Assembly (NCBI GenBank): GCA_963971405.1
Contig: OZ020487.1
Coordinates: 31,481,371 to 31,545,370 of the forward strand
Direction of reading: 5' to 3'
Length of the DNA: 64,000 nt
Source: Psococerastis gibbosa
Taxonomy: Eukaryota > Arthropoda > Insecta > Psocodea > Psocidae
Part shown: positions 32,109-44,448 of the stretch, piece by piece
Numbering within the stretch: the stretch's first letter is position 1
Layout of the letters: each line of letters starts with the position of its first letter
The notes under the pieces: generated by a model
What the model saw: the letters and a program-made list of their open reading frames with translations, nothing else
Databases searched by the model: none
Told to the model about the DNA's origin: nothing
Made by a program: the position numbers and the translations under genes

Positions 32109-33122
32109 TTCGCATTGCAAGGAAGACCGTAAATTTAGCCACATTGAATAGTGTTTCCGCTGATACATTGAGCAGTAATCGTTTAACACTTTATTCCTCC
32201 GTAAAATTGCTATATTTTGGCTGTGAGCTTAATGGCATCCCGGAAAGAGTTGATGTTTACTATATACGGGATGATTAGGTGCAAGATTAGGTGAGGATAT
32301 GGTGGTAGCCGTGACTCGCAAGCCAAATCAAAATGTCGACCTTGCTGCAAAAGGAAGCTTGATCGCATTCCATGTTTTCACTTTTCATTCAGACTCGGTG
32401 AGGAATACCCGATTGATTTTCCTTCAACTAAGGCAAGTATCTTAAAATATAGCTTTTAGCGATTTTGTTTTTCATGTAATGCAGGATTTTTTAAGAAAAA
32501 TGTCCGTCATTGGTGAAAACAGTTTATTGTCAGCTGTTTATAAAACCAGGTGTACTGTGTTGTTATTAAATTATGTTATTGTGGTAGAACTCTTGCTGGA
32601 AACCACTGCATCGCGACGCTTATGGACTATTGTAGGGGAAAAACGTTATAGGTGTTAAAAATCCAATATCACCGGAAATATCGATTGTATCCTTGAGACA
32701 TAAGTAGAAAGAAGTGTTCCTCTACGTTTTGATAAATAGCATGTGGTTGTCACTAACACCAGTTATGTTCTTAGAAGATTCACAATTAGATACAATAATA
32801 ATATTCATTAAAGTTTTTAGAAATGATGGCCGTAAGAATTTGTAGTATTGGGGAACAGTTGCTAATGATTCATTTGTAAATGAACGGCATTTTTTTAATG
32901 CTGAAAGATAGTGTTAAGATTTGTTCTAAACTGGTGATCCCTGTTGAAAAATTCTTGTTTGTAATGGTAAAGGTTAATGGTAATGAAAAGAAATAAATAA
33001 ATAATGAAAGTTGTCTTTATTCTCCATGTGGGTGAATTTTGGGCCGTTTGGCCCAATCTTACAATTAATATTACACAATTATAAATACATAATAATACAA
33101 ATATTACAGAATAGTGTAATAT
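32109..33122. other. Non-coding stretch, no gene seen
   Basis: Nothing recognised. Confidence 0.4.
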
Positions 33123-33404
33123 TATTTATCAAAGGGTTAGTTGGACTTACATTGCCTGATGTGTTAATAGTCATTAGAGGCAGGGGCTTCACAGTTGGAA
33201 CAATTGGTGGAGCCCTACGACGTACCTCTGACAATGGGTTCCGCCGTAATCGTTCGATGACTGTGAGGCCCCTGCCTTCTTTTAATGACTACTATCAAAG
33301 ATTGGCGATCATCATGGCAATTTGGACCTTGAGACCTAGCCCTTACCGCTAATAACTATTAACACAGCAGGCAATGTAAGTCTAACGCAGCCTTTGTTAA
33401 ATAA
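33123..33404. mobile_element. Foldback element interrupted by a LINE scrap
   Basis: The left arm (33,123-33,196: TTGGACTTACATTGCCTGAT, TAATAGTCATTAGAGGCAGG, GGCTTCACAGT) is complementary to two right-arm pieces (33,260-33,291 and 33,349-33,404). Between those pieces lies 33,292-33,348, whose complement reads KVQIAMMIANL, a motif also in the non-LTR relic at 63,190-63,641. Confidence 0.65.
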
Positions 33405-35293
33405 GGTCCACCAATGGCTCTGGCATGGAGTTACCAGTCTGTTTTCTGTCTAAAGTGGTGGAGAGTTAAAATGAAACCCTTTATTCCACTTCAATTTAAG
33501 ATTGTTCACCTTCGTCTTTAGCTATTAAATCCTGTAAGTGTACCTTCCCTAAACCGACATTCCCTTGTGTAGGCTAGTGATGCTAGTGCAGAGGTAGGTT
33601 AGCGATGGTCTAGTGGCCTCCCCTCCTTCAGTAACTGCATGGTCAGTCACCCGTTTTGCGAGTTGCTCCCCAGTCGAGATTTGCCACTGGCTACCGCAAT
33701 ATCTTCTTCACAATGCGTGAGTACCCTCCTTTTTTCTGAATAAATTTATAGTAATTTGGGGGCAATCTTACTGGGCACCTACGGTTAGTTTATAAGAAGA
33801 CCAATGTCGGGCAACCATTTAGCACACTAGTAAATCTAAAGAATCTTACAATTTTTATAATATTATTTTTAATTAAAGGTATAAAGCATAATCTAATTTT
33901 ATTCTATTGTAGAAAATTAAGAACCATGATAAAAATAGACAGAAAGGTTGCATGTTATTTTTGACTGGCATAAAAATCAATATTAAAGGAAGGTGTAATC
34001 ATCCGATCATGTATTTGACGAAAAAATAAATACACGTGATATCTTACTATAGTCCCTCCCCCCTTGTGATATTTCTTGATTTTTGTCGAACCCCCCCCCC
34101 CCCTTTCGAACCTCACGTGATTAATGGACGCCCCCTAACATGTACCGTCAGCATGACTTAACCAAGCAGGGTAGTAGAGGGTTATTGTTACTGTTGTTGT
34201 TGGAAACTTTATACTTGCCACCACTATGACAAAAACAGCCCAATGACCATATTACCTAGGTATATTGTGCAATCCTGGGTGAGAGGATCTACTAAAACCA
34301 TAATACTGTAATTCCAAATAGTAAAGTTTTTTTATTTAAATAGAGGCAAATATTACAAGAATAGACAGTGCAGTGCTTATGGACTGCCCTTTGTATTGTA
34401 GTTGGTACACATGGCTGCTTTGAGATTATTGCCAAGTGTTCATTTTTTTACATTTTTCTCTTTGGGAAAATTATGGATACTTATGGGGTGCCCCTCGAAT
34501 GAAAATTAATTTTGCTGCCATATGCCAGTAGCACTTTGGGAGAGCTCTCGGCTATTGGTTGGACCGGTGTGTGTGTAATGGGTGTTGACTTAGTGAATCA
34601 CTCAATGGCGATATTACACATATCGAGTGACTAACCGGCCATACTGAGTATACTAACTAGTCAGTGGCCGCGACTCTGTGATAACGTGCACTACTAACAT
34701 GAAGTGGTGGGAAAAAAAGAAACACCGCGTAAGTAAAAAACTTAAAAACTTATTAAGAGAAAGCTTGCCGCTGACATTGGCCACCCCTGTATCACCCCAA
34801 AATAGGTTGGTTTATACTGTATAATGTACATTATATCATATTATGATTTAGTTAAGTTAATACTCAAGTTATGAAGATTGTTTCATACACCATATTATAA
34901 GGTGTGTTCATTTTGCTATTGTTTATCCATGAAATTGATAATTTCAGACGGTAAATTTCTGTCACCTCTATCAGTTTCCCGGAGAAGCCCCTGCTCCAAT
35001 ACTAAAAAAAAAATCCTCATACATGAAACAGTCATTTGCTAGTTGAACATACCAAGTCGTCTCAACTTAATTAAATACAAAAATATAAATCAACCTATTT
35101 CGGGGTGACCAATGTCAAGCTTACCGTATAAAGCATATATACCGTATATAGCAAAATTAAAACTTGTTACATTTTTAATAAAAATAATTTATAAAATAAT
35201 GGTATGGAACGGAGACCTATTGAGCGTTTAGGCATGAGTCTCCCTTTTCTTGAATGCTCATCTATTTGGAATGCTGTGGTTAGAGTTCTATAT
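33405..35293. other. Non-coding stretch, no gene seen
   Basis: A C-tract at 34,091-34,103 and AT-rich sequence. No ORF of interest. Confidence 0.4.
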
Positions 35294-35438
35294 GGGACAT
35301 TCGAGCGCGCCAAAAATACTTTTGAATTCTGGTACCCTGGCACGTGGTACGATTTTTAAATGGCTGGTCATGGGAAACGTGGCATCAAAATCAGGTGGGC
35401 CCAGGATGAAAACATTTTTTAGCGCGCTTGAATGTCCC
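35294..35438. mobile_element. 145-bp MITE (GGGACATTC ends)
   Basis: GGGACATTCGAGCGCGCCAA at the left, complement of TTAGCGCGCTTGAATGTCCC at the right; arms of about 25 bp with three differences. Non-coding core. No other copy seen in this window. Confidence 0.75.
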
Positions 35439-35647
35439 ATCTCATCTGTTTAGAACAGCTGTAGTCTGCGTGGACCCAGCCCCAGCGGAAAAGGGTTTCA
35501 TTTACATCTAGTCTCTAACCTCGCCGTTTCATATTCCAGTTCTCTACTAACTAGACCATGACGGTGTCAAATTACTTTTTGGCGGGAAGAACATACCTCT
35601 TTCTTATAGGAAAACAATTAAAATATATTGACTTTTCTTCTATTACT

Positions 35648-35822
35648 AGCCCAACCTAGCGGAGCTAGGGCCATTAAGCCCTCTCTTACACTCTACTAGG
35701 AAGACCCGGGACCACCTGCTTTACATGCCCTCCGAAGCATGGCCAGGAAATGTAGCAAGTGTGGGACTCGAACCAACAACCTACCGGGTGAAAGTACCAC
35801 TAATCTGCATGTCCTAACCCTA
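35648..35822 (-). mobile_element. tRNA-derived SINE, family S1, reverse copy
   Basis: CCAACCTAGCGGAGCTAGGG, CCACCTGCTTTACATGCCCT and GGGACTCGAACC (complement of the B box), in reverse order relative to 16,931. Confidence 0.8.
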
Positions 35823-36329
35823 ACCAATCACATCAAGGGCCCAACAAATCAGAACGTTGGGGTTTTAAGTCATTTATATACGTCATTTCTATACGAAAGA
35901 GGTTCATTGCTATGGCATGTCTCATTCAACCCCCACTGGTTTGGTTAAAGTTCACATTCAAAGTCTTCTATTCCTAGATGCAAATTTATGTCATTTAATT
36001 TTAAATTTTAAGAGACAGATAGTCTATTTTTGTGGTGGGTCCATAACCTGTTGAAATGGGCGCAGTGAATGGCCTTAAAATTGTCAAGGTCACAGTTTTA
36101 CTTTCTTTATTACTATTGTACTGTGAAATTGATCACCCGGGGGCCTTTCAGTGGAGAAATGGACCTTTTACTTCACGCCTACCAATATCATATAACTTTT
36201 CACTGTCACAAACCTTTCTAAACAGGCCGGTCGTGCTAAAAAATTGTTGGGATTTGGTCTGTTGCCTGTTCAGGTGTATTTTAATTGGATTGTTTTCTGT
36301 TGAGCTCCCGTAAATATTTCCATTGTCAT
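35823..36329. other. Spacer, no gene seen
   Basis: An open frame at 36,056-36,313 has no recognisable content. Confidence 0.35.
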
Positions 36330-36533
36330 TTTTTTTTTGTTTAATTAAAAAAGGTTAATCGCATATAGACAATTTTTATGAATGTATCCGATTGACCTCT
36401 TCAGTCACCTTACTATGTTAACTAATAGGCACTTGTGTCGAGTTACCATACGTCTCCAATCGCAACAATCGCAAGGTGTGTAAAGACTGACACAAGTACA
36501 AGCACGCTACCACCTTGCCACCGAAGCCGATTA
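36330..36533 (-). mobile_element. SINE-like repeat family S2, copy 3
   Basis: GAATGTATCCGATTGACCTC, GGCACTTGTGTCGAGTTACC, ACACAAGTACAAGCACGC; T-rich left edge as in copies at 19,590 and 27,322. Confidence 0.65.
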
Positions 36534-36543
36534 TGTTTTAGGG

Positions 36544-36935
36544 CAGTGGTTCTCAAGCTTTTAGGGCCGTGGGCCACCTTTAAAGAAGACAATTGTCCAT
36601 GGCCCCTTACCCAGTTTACAAGGAAAAAATAAATCCCTATCAAAACCCATGTTGCCTATTTTTCAAGCGGCAATATTTTTGATGTTCTAACGAATATTTT
36701 TTGAAATAACCACTCTCAGCTCCTCGTCGAAGCCTTTTTGAGTTTTAGTTTGTTTCGGCCCTTCGACTTCAACCTATAAGAAGCGTTGAAAAGTGCCGTT
36801 GATGTCGGAAATGGAATCAATATTTTCCGATGTTGAAGTGTCATAAGCCACAAATTTCCCGACATTCATAAATATATTCTTCCCGAGATCCTATGGCCTC
36901 CCTGACGGGGTGCTATGGCCCACAGTTTGAGAACC
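36544..36935. mobile_element. Old hAT-type non-autonomous element
   Basis: Starts CAGTGGTTCTCAAGCTTTTA, the canonical end of many hAT/Charlie-type elements, and ends CAGTTTGAGAACCG, a degraded complement. It includes GGGCCGTGGGCCACC and GGGGTGCTATGGCCC, also typical. The right-most bases and target duplication are decayed. Confidence 0.65.
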
Positions 36936-37138
36936 GAAATTTTTGCAATTTTAGAGCTAAAATTACTGACTAGCAAAAAGGTGGAGAGGAAATTCTCGAC
37001 ACTATTGACTATAAGTGATGGTAGAAGTTGAATCTCATAGTGAAGAACTTAGAATCTTTATGATGCACCTGATTATTCATCTTGGCGCCATATCCTATGT
37101 CTTATAACTGAGTTATATAGTGTAATTTTACATATTAT

Positions 37139-37438
37139 TTACTTCTCCTGCGCTACAGCTCGGTGTGAGCTTTGACCTCTCGCATCACCTCTTTCTTTCC
37201 AGGTCTTCCTCCGCCAAGCCGCATTTGACACTTTTCTCAGATCATTTTTCACCTCGTCTCTCCATCCGTTCCGTGGCCTGCTTTTTCCTCCATTCTCGCT
37301 CCACGTGCCCAGTCCACTCAATTCTTTGGGGTTTTGAGCAGCGAACGATGTCTTCACTTTCCAAGATCTCAACTTTCGTTCACCCCTCCCCATAGGCGTC
37401 TTACGATGGATCTTCCAAATATTCGTAGTTTCACCCAC
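37139..37438 (-). pseudogene. Non-LTR retrotransposon C-terminal relic
   Basis: The minus-strand frame ends with GGKSRPRNGWRDEVKNDLRK, then WRRKTWKERGDARG. This is the conserved tail block of RTE/I-type reverse transcriptases (G.PR.GW.D....DLRK....WR.....R). The upstream part holds a plausible connector region (SGLGTWSENG). No palm domain; truncated. Confidence 0.6.
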
Positions 37439-37439
37439 A

Positions 37440-39391
37440 TATTATTCACATACTGTATATTTAAATGCTGATTACTCATGATGCCTAAATCAAAACTTCC
37501 ACGTAATTTTGTTAGAGCAGCTGTGAATCATGGAATACATGTGGATGCATCATGGGAGATTTCACACACACACGTGTGGTCAAAAAACAAATGACGTCAT
37601 GCAAGCTGCAAACAGCACTCCTGCTGGATGCTTTGCAATGCCGTGGAAAAAATGCGCATGACGTCACACAGTGTTTAACATTGAGTGCAAACAAATTACT
37701 CCCGCAGCTTTGAAAAGCGTTGACTAATTTGTAAATTTACCATCATGGTTTAAAGTGCATAAACTGTGGTTTGTTATGTGTTTCAATTTTAAAAATTATA
37801 ACCCTAAAAAATACCCTAAATAAATTAATAACCCTTCGATAATTCTCTTAAGAGCAAATCAGATACATCCACTACGTTTTTTTGTTCTAAGACGAATTTC
37901 ACAGGGAACATCCATTGTAGAGCTAAAGAAAATGAGTATCAATTAGAAAAAATACTCCTCTACATTGTGATACATGATATTTGACCGTCCTTAACACCGT
38001 TGGCCGCAGTTTTCGTACTCCTTCCTTCGGCCACCCTCCCCAGCCTTTCTTTGCACACATCAAGACTTAATTTAATAATTGTGGCCAATGTGGTTTTGTA
38101 TATCGTATAATAAAGGAGCGTTTTCGCTTAGGTATGTGATATTTTTGACAGCTCGATATTGCTAGTAATATTCATGAAATATTTGATTTTATGCGCTTAT
38201 AAGGTTTTCATCCTCAGATATTGATATAGGTCTACTAGTAGATTATATTCAATACATGTTTCATTCATTCATTCAGATATTGTTTCTTACTTCTTCAGCT
38301 TGACAACGTTAGCTCGAATTACCCGTATCGTTGTCGAGAGAAATGAAAACAAGCAAATCGTAACTTATGTTTTTGGGAAGAAATGGGTCTCAGCCGAAAT
38401 ACTGTATTTCAGAAGTATAATACTAGTATAATAATAATAATAATTCGTGTATTCTTCAATATTTATAACATTTCTAAATACATTGTGCGGGGTACCTACT
38501 AGAAGACAAGTGTGCTGCTTATGATGGTTGCTTTCTGTATTCTTATACATTGGTACCTTAAGAACAAATAATCTGAGTACCCCACCAAGCGTTTTTTGTA
38601 CTAAGTCGATTTTCACTAGAAATATCGATCGTCGAGCAGTCAAAAATATTTGGAATAATAAAAATAGTCAAAATAATTCTTGAACCCCTTCCTCGAGTAC
38701 ACAATACCATTCGTTTTTTGTTCAAATCAAATTCAACAATAGTGGCCAATCTGTGTTGGAAAGAAGTGATGCATTTCATGGATCGGAATTCTCTGAGAAA
38801 AATTTCTTTTGTCTGTCCTGATAAGGGCTTTCCCCTCTTCGATTGCTTCTTAATGCTTAATGCCTCTTAAGTCATTAATGTTAAGACTGGTCTTTGTGTT
38901 GGCAATGAGCTAAATATTTGTCAGTTGGCAAATGGAATGCAGGCCTGTCTTGCCGAAATCCTGAACAGCTGAAGTATCCTTGCTTATGATGGTTGCTTTC
39001 TTTATTCCTGAATAGGTACGTTAAGTGTGAAATGTTAAGACTGTTCTTTGTGCTGGCGATGACGTGAGAGAGTTAGGTTATCTCCGCAGACGTGAGATTG
39101 TTTCGGTTAGTCGGTAACCGCGGCAAATCAATTGCAGCTTGCATTTGCTGCACTGATTACACTCAAAGTCAACAACAACAATACACGTACTGTTCATATT
39201 GGCGGGAGATGACGCGACCTTTGGCCTCACCTGGGACTGGGGCTCCTGTTCTGTTGGTTTCTCACTATATCCGCCCCCATCCTCTCCTCCATTCCATTGA
39301 GATTCACCGAAAGATATAGCAAACATTTATGGGATGGGAATATTCCAATAACTCTTGAGGATGGTTATGCTTATTGGGCGTGGTATCTCAT
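37440..39391. other. Non-coding stretch, no gene seen
   Basis: Short frames only. (ATTC) units at about 38,262-38,275. A short duplicated phrase (GCTTATGATGGTTGCTTTCT) occurs at 38,517 and 38,984. Confidence 0.4.
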
Positions 39392-39769
39392 TGCTTTCCA
39401 ATTTATACGTAGTATAAGGAAAGCTTTGTGATGGTCGAAATTTCCGATTCCGAGATTTCAACGGAATTACACGTTTTGAGGTTCCAGGAACCAAAAAAAG
39501 GGTTTTTTACGAAATGTCTGTCTGTCGCTCTGTCTGTATGTATGTCTGTCTGTCTGTCCATCTATTTCCGGGCAAACTACTCGACCGATTTTGATGAAAT
39601 TTTGCATGTAGGTTCACAAAAATCATGCCTCGAGACCATTTATTTTTATTTTGGGCTAACTCAATTTGGGGGGGGGGCTTATTCTCAAAAAAAACAAAAA
39701 AACGCCTAAAAAAATTATTTCTCAAAAACGGCTCCAACGATTTCTTTTAAATTCACACATGAATCGATT

Positions 39770-40760
39770 ATTTATGAAACCAGTCATGTCCTCAAACACA
39801 AATTTTTTAGGAGAGATGAGAAACAGTTCAGTTTCTTTAGTACAGCTATGATGTTTTTCCCTTTAGACTCACCTAGTTTCTCTTCATGAGCTGCATATAA
39901 TGAGCTATTTAGCATCGTTAATGATAGTTTTTTCTAACCTAGGGAGAGCTTTAAAGTTGGTGGACTTGACTGCTTTCAAAAATTAATACTCATCAATTTA
40001 CGTTTTACAAACTTTAATACTTCTCAAGTAGACATTAGGTCACAAATAAGACATTAAGTCATGCCAGACTTAGTTTTTTACGAGTTTTATTCTCTTTCCC
40101 TCGTAGGCCACTTCAAAATCTTGGCAAAAAAAAAATTCCCTTCAGGAACGTGACTTGTCAATTTTCCCAAATCTTCAGCTTTGCTCTGAGAATTGGCCCT
40201 TAATACTTTTTTAATTAACGCGAAGTCTCGATCGCAGGGAAGAAAAGAGTGGCCGCGAATAAGCAGATGATAGTAAATTTTGTCAAATTGGCCAGAGTCT
40301 GTTAAGAGTGTACACAGCCCGTAGGAAATTGGCAGCCCGAAAGAACAAACTTCGTTTGCACCCTTCTGGGCAAAGTGTTCGTGGTATAAATTAGGCCTAA
40401 TGGTAGCAGTGCCATCTCCCATGTTGTGAATCCCAAAAGGAAAGACAGAGATCTGCCTTTAATAATTCGTCTCTTGGACTGGAACAGTAGGCAGTGAAAT
40501 ATTTTGCGTGTAGTCAAAGACAGGGGCTGTTTTAGTTTTACCATGTTTAATAATTTCACACAGGTTTTAATTATGAAACCAGTTAAGTCCCGGACATGAC
40601 TGGTTTCAAAAATAAATGAAATATTCAAAGCGATTCCATCGCATTAGTTAGAGTGGGACTTCACTGGTTCCACAACTCAACGATGCATCTTGCCACAAAG
40701 AACATACAAATAACAAAAAATAAAAATGTCGAAAAGTGTCACTTAACTGGTTTCATAAAT
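39770..40760 (-). mobile_element. 991-bp TIR transposon relic with 8-bp TSD
   Basis: ATTTATGAAACCAGTCATGT at the left and ACTTAACTGGTTTCATAAAT at the right are inverted repeats. AATCGATT lies outside each (39,762-39,769 and 40,761-40,768), giving an 8-bp duplication. Further copies of the ACTGGTTTCA motif lie inside (40,569-40,614 and about 40,647), as expected of subterminal transposase-binding repeats. It carries a degraded minus-strand ORF. hAT-like by TSD length; inference. Confidence 0.65.
40087..40470 (-). pseudogene. Relic of an uncharacterised transposon ORF (GANEVCSF...GHSFLPCDRDF)
   Basis: The minus-strand frame reads FGIHNMGDGTATIRPNLYHE, then KGANEVCSF, LTDSGQFDKIYY, LIRGHSFLPCDRDFALIKK. 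This series (…HN…GANEVCSF…RGHSFLPNDRDFG…) occurs, from memory, in a large set of uncharacterised invertebrate proteins considered transposon-borne; I think this is the DUF7869 type, unverified. The usual block between GANEVCSF and the FDKI...GHS segment is shortened, with part missing. An overlapping frame at 40,302-40,628 shows the frame is broken upstream. Lying inside terminal inverted repeats supports a transposase-like role. Not functional. Confidence 0.55.
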
Positions 40761-41095
40761 AATCGATTCATATATTGTAGTTGTTATTAATGTTAACAAA
40801 ATGCGGGGGGTCGCTTGCCCCTTGATAGTTTGCTTCTAGGGGTAAAAAATAAAAATAACTAAATTTTAATGAAAAATGACTAAAAAATAATATTTCTGCG
40901 AAACCTTTCTATCGATGATTTCTACCTTCAGGCATGTTTTAGGTGTTAAATTGACTAACGAAACCGGAGAGGTTGCTTTCCCAAAAAACTATTTGGTTTG
41001 TGCAAAAAAAAAAAAATATTTTTGAAAAAATGAAAATTCACGCTCAAATGCATTGCGTGCCCTGCCATTATTGCTGTGTAGTAATGTAATGTAAT

Positions 41096-42918
41096 GTCTG
41101 ACGCATATATATTATATATATATTTATTGACACTGAGCAGAGGCGTATATATATATATTTAGTAGTATGTAGTTAGTATGTATAACTAAGAAAATGTAGA
41201 GGAACATTTCTTCTGATTACTAATTTCCCAATAATAGCTCTATAACAACCGATGTTCCCTGTGAAATTTGACCGTGAAAAACTGATTGTTGAGGTTGTCT
41301 TGCGGTCTTCTCACAATGAAATTGTGTTATATTACGGGTTAGGCTATGTTTCCAATGTAGGTACGCAAAGTAAAGTGGTTTAAAAATAATGCAACTGCGG
41401 GATGCAGTCGAGTATGGCACGTTCAAGGTCGATAAGCAGACCTCAGAGAAAGCAGAAGATACACTTTCTCCCCGAAATCAGACATATCCTCCACACTGTA
41501 TACAGTATATCTGTCATTTCCGGTTTGGCGGTCTGACTTGTGGTTTCCTCCGGTTTTGGCGGGGCGGTATTTCCTTATGCACCTCTGTTGTTTGTCTTTT
41601 GTTCTCTTTTAATAGTCCCGTGTTGCTTGTAATTGCGTCTGCTGTTGGGTTATTAATTTCTTAATTAGTTTGGTATGCACGCGCTTTCTGTGTTGCATAC
41701 ATTGCAAGTCACAAAAAGTTATGACTCATTAGCTAAACTCATGACATGATGCAATGGTATATATTGTATATTTCACGGTGAAAATCCCATCAAACATCTT
41801 GTAAAATTATTGACAAATGTACAGTGTACTCGTATACCACACTCCCAATAGTTAAACATATAATATAGTATTGTATTTATGACGTTTCAAAGCGGCCAAA
41901 TGGTATCATAACCATAACTTCAATGCAAGGAATGGCATGCTGCAGTTACGAATAATAATTATTGAGTTTGACTGTTTTTTTTTTTTAGTTGAATGAAAAA
42001 ATTGAAAGGCTGCTTTGAATATACTGAAGAGTAGGGCACACAAGACTGACATCTAATGATATTGTATGTGCCCGAAATGTGGAGTAGGTAGATTGTCCTA
42101 CCTATTCGGTTGGGCGAACTACTGACCTACGAGCCCCTTCCTCCTTCTCAGTTGGGTCGGGAAATAAATTGACAGCCAGCAATGTCGTTATATTTTTACA
42201 TGAGCCACCAGCCTTTTCACTCGGATTTAATCAACCCCCACCCCTTACCACCCAAACTAGGCTCTCACGTACCCAGCGCAAACACTCTGTAGGGACCCCG
42301 AAGGAAATATACTGAAAAGATTATCCTAAAATTATAAAAAAGCTTATCTCGTTCCAATTTCAACGTTCAATATTTTTCTAGAAGCTTTGCTTATTACTCT
42401 TTTCGTACACTTGGTAAGAGGTGGGGAGTGTCGAACTAAATTTCCGCTAGGGCGATTTGCAAACCACCCTACCTTTAATAAAATGCCTGTGGAGCAAAAC
42501 TGCATACCGCTGAATTTACAGAAGCCGAGTTGTCATCAGTTTCCTCGTGGTGTCTTTACAACCATACCTAGTTAGCGCTATAGATGTTGCATTAGAGAAG
42601 ATAGCTAATAAGTGAATCTGATGGATAGAAAACAGATTGGGCTGTTAGTATATCGTATAAAGGGAACTTCACAGATTATGCAATACTCTTAGATTACGGT
42701 GGTGCTGCAATACCTAGGAAATTTTATTTTCAGTTATATTCTTGCCAGTTATGGTTATAGTGCTAGTGCACTAGTGACAGCGGTGGCTTCCACTATCGGA
42801 TTGTCGGATAGTTCTCTGAAAGACTTGCGATGGTTTATCAGATTGGCCCTAAAATCTTAACTTGATCCGTTTTTCTGCAACTCGTTGCGCTCTAATTATG
42901 GTTTCCGTATTGTTGCAG
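41096..42918. other. Region upstream of the host exon, no gene seen
   Basis: AT repeats at 41,106-41,155. No core promoter could be recognised. The acceptor at 42,918 implies an upstream 5' exon, not located. Confidence 0.35.
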
Positions 42919-44448
42919 GTTCCAACACCTTGTTCAGAAATGGCGGACGTCGCGAATGCAGTTGTCGTAAGTAAAGACAGTCGAACTGAGTTTGTGGATA
43001 ACACCCCTGCCGCTGCTGAGTGTAGTGATACTAACACCCCCACAAAGCCCAACTACACTGAAGTCGACTCCTTCTCCGATCTCAGCTTCAAAACCAACGA
43101 CGATATCAGCCTACAGGACCTAATTGACTCGGAATTTACCGCGAGAATCGCTAGTCTCAGCGCAGAAAACACGCCTTGCGCGGACAAAAAGAGCGAATTC
43201 GCTGTCGAAGTTCAAGAGTTGTTGGATTTTGAGAAAAGTCAGATGAGCCCAGAAAATGATGAGTTTAACCTGAGTGGCGAAGAGTGTCGGAGTAATAATT
43301 TTAGTTTAGATGATTTGATCAGCGGTCCACTTAAAGGTGACTATTCACTAATTATCGCTGATGAAGAGCCAACCAGTGACGATCTAGAAGCTAACAAAAA
43401 CATTCCTCAGGAACACATTCCGACAGCAGCTGGAGATATACTTATAGATGTTTCCCCCAGCAAAGACAGCCATACTGATTCATTTCCAAAAGAAGAAGAT
43501 TACACGGATTTGCTCACAAATGGTGTTCATGATAGTGCAGAAACTGGTGATGTAGAAGATTTCCCAAGCCCTGAAGCCAAAGAGGCAACCACACCAACTT
43601 CTGATTCCCGTGAAATCACACTTGTGAGACCTTCAAATATGCCGATAGTCTCTAACTTTGATCCATTTGCCCGCATTGAAGAAGATTCCGACTGCTCGAA
43701 TTCTAACCCAATACTTGCTGCGAACGTTTTAAGTTCGCCTGATGAATTTCCATTCCCCGATTCCCCACAAGATCCTCCGGTGCAAGAACCTATGGTAGAC
43801 CTTTTCGTTAAAACAGTATCAGATGAAAATATTGATCTGTCAGATCTGGATCCAATTCAGGAAAACTTTTCGCAATTCCAAACTAGCAGTGTTGAATCTG
43901 TCAATAATTCATTCCCAAACGTCTCTGACCTAACCTCTCCCGACCGTGAGGATCATGATGATCTCTTTTCGGATGATCTCGCTAGCAATGAGCTTGTCGA
44001 AACAATTGTTGAACAAGAGGAGGGAATCTCATTACCTGTAGACTTAAGTACCGAAGAGACTGAACAAGCATTTGAGGACCAAAGTCTACACCAAGAGGAG
44101 CCATCAGGGGACACTAGTAATAGCCTGGAGCAAACACCGTCAGAGGTGGACCCTCCGGAAAAGGGACCCCCGGTAAGCTCTGAACTCGAGGAGGAAGAAT
44201 CTATCGTCGAGGATAGCACTCCGATTGTAGAAGAGGCGCCGTTCATGGGCGTTGAAGTTGTTGCACCGTCAGCGGTTCCCCGGCCCATGGCCCCCATAGC
44301 ACCGGGTGAGGACCCCGAGGAATGGACGACTGTTGAGGCGGCATTAGATGATACTAATCCTGTCGCTGTCCCCGTTAACATGACTAATACCCCAGAGATC
44401 CTGGTTGTGCCTGCTGAGGAATCTGAAGCTTCTACTGAGGAGTCAGAG
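42919..44448 (+). CDS. Host gene, exon 1 (coding): long acidic low-complexity exon
   Basis: An open frame of 503 codons starts with ATG at 42,940 (MADVANAVVV; good initiation context CAGAAATGG) and runs to a GAG|GTGAGT donor at 44,448/44,449. A TTGTTGCAG acceptor at 42,918 suggests a spliced 5' UTR. The protein is rich in Asp, Glu, Ser and Pro, with no signal peptide or membrane segment. Two similar motifs, ISLQDLID (56-63) and FSLDDLIS (121-128), recur. FDPF at 240-243 resembles a clathrin-adaptor ear-binding motif; this is only a hint. The C-terminal part is Pro/Glu-rich (APGEDPEEW). It is likely an intrinsically disordered region of a larger scaffold or adaptor protein. I do not recognise the gene. 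Exon length is exactly divisible by three after the ATG. Confidence 0.8.

Larger units (their letters stand above)
39392..41095 (+). repeat. Repeat family C, long copy interrupted by a transposon
   Basis: Left part 39,392-39,758 (TTGCTTTCCAATTTATACG, ACGAAATGTCTGTCTGTCGC, CGACCGATTTTGATGAAATT). Right part 40,785-41,095 (GAAAAATGACTAAAAAATAA, GTTTTAGGTGTTAAATTGAC, GCATTGCGTGCCCTGCCATT). Between them sits the TIR element 39,770-40,760. The compact copy at 20,252 has the two outer parts adjacent. Confidence 0.7.

Noticed and set aside
37560..37680. Palindrome with TGACGTCAT motifs
   Set aside because: Short TGACGTCA-type sites at 37,592 and 37,660 without extended arms; likely coincidence.
39078..39326. 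Cys-rich minus-strand frame (CNQCSKC) as a zinc-finger retroelement piece
   Set aside because: Cys spacing does not fit a CCHC or C2H2 finger and no other element parts adjoin.
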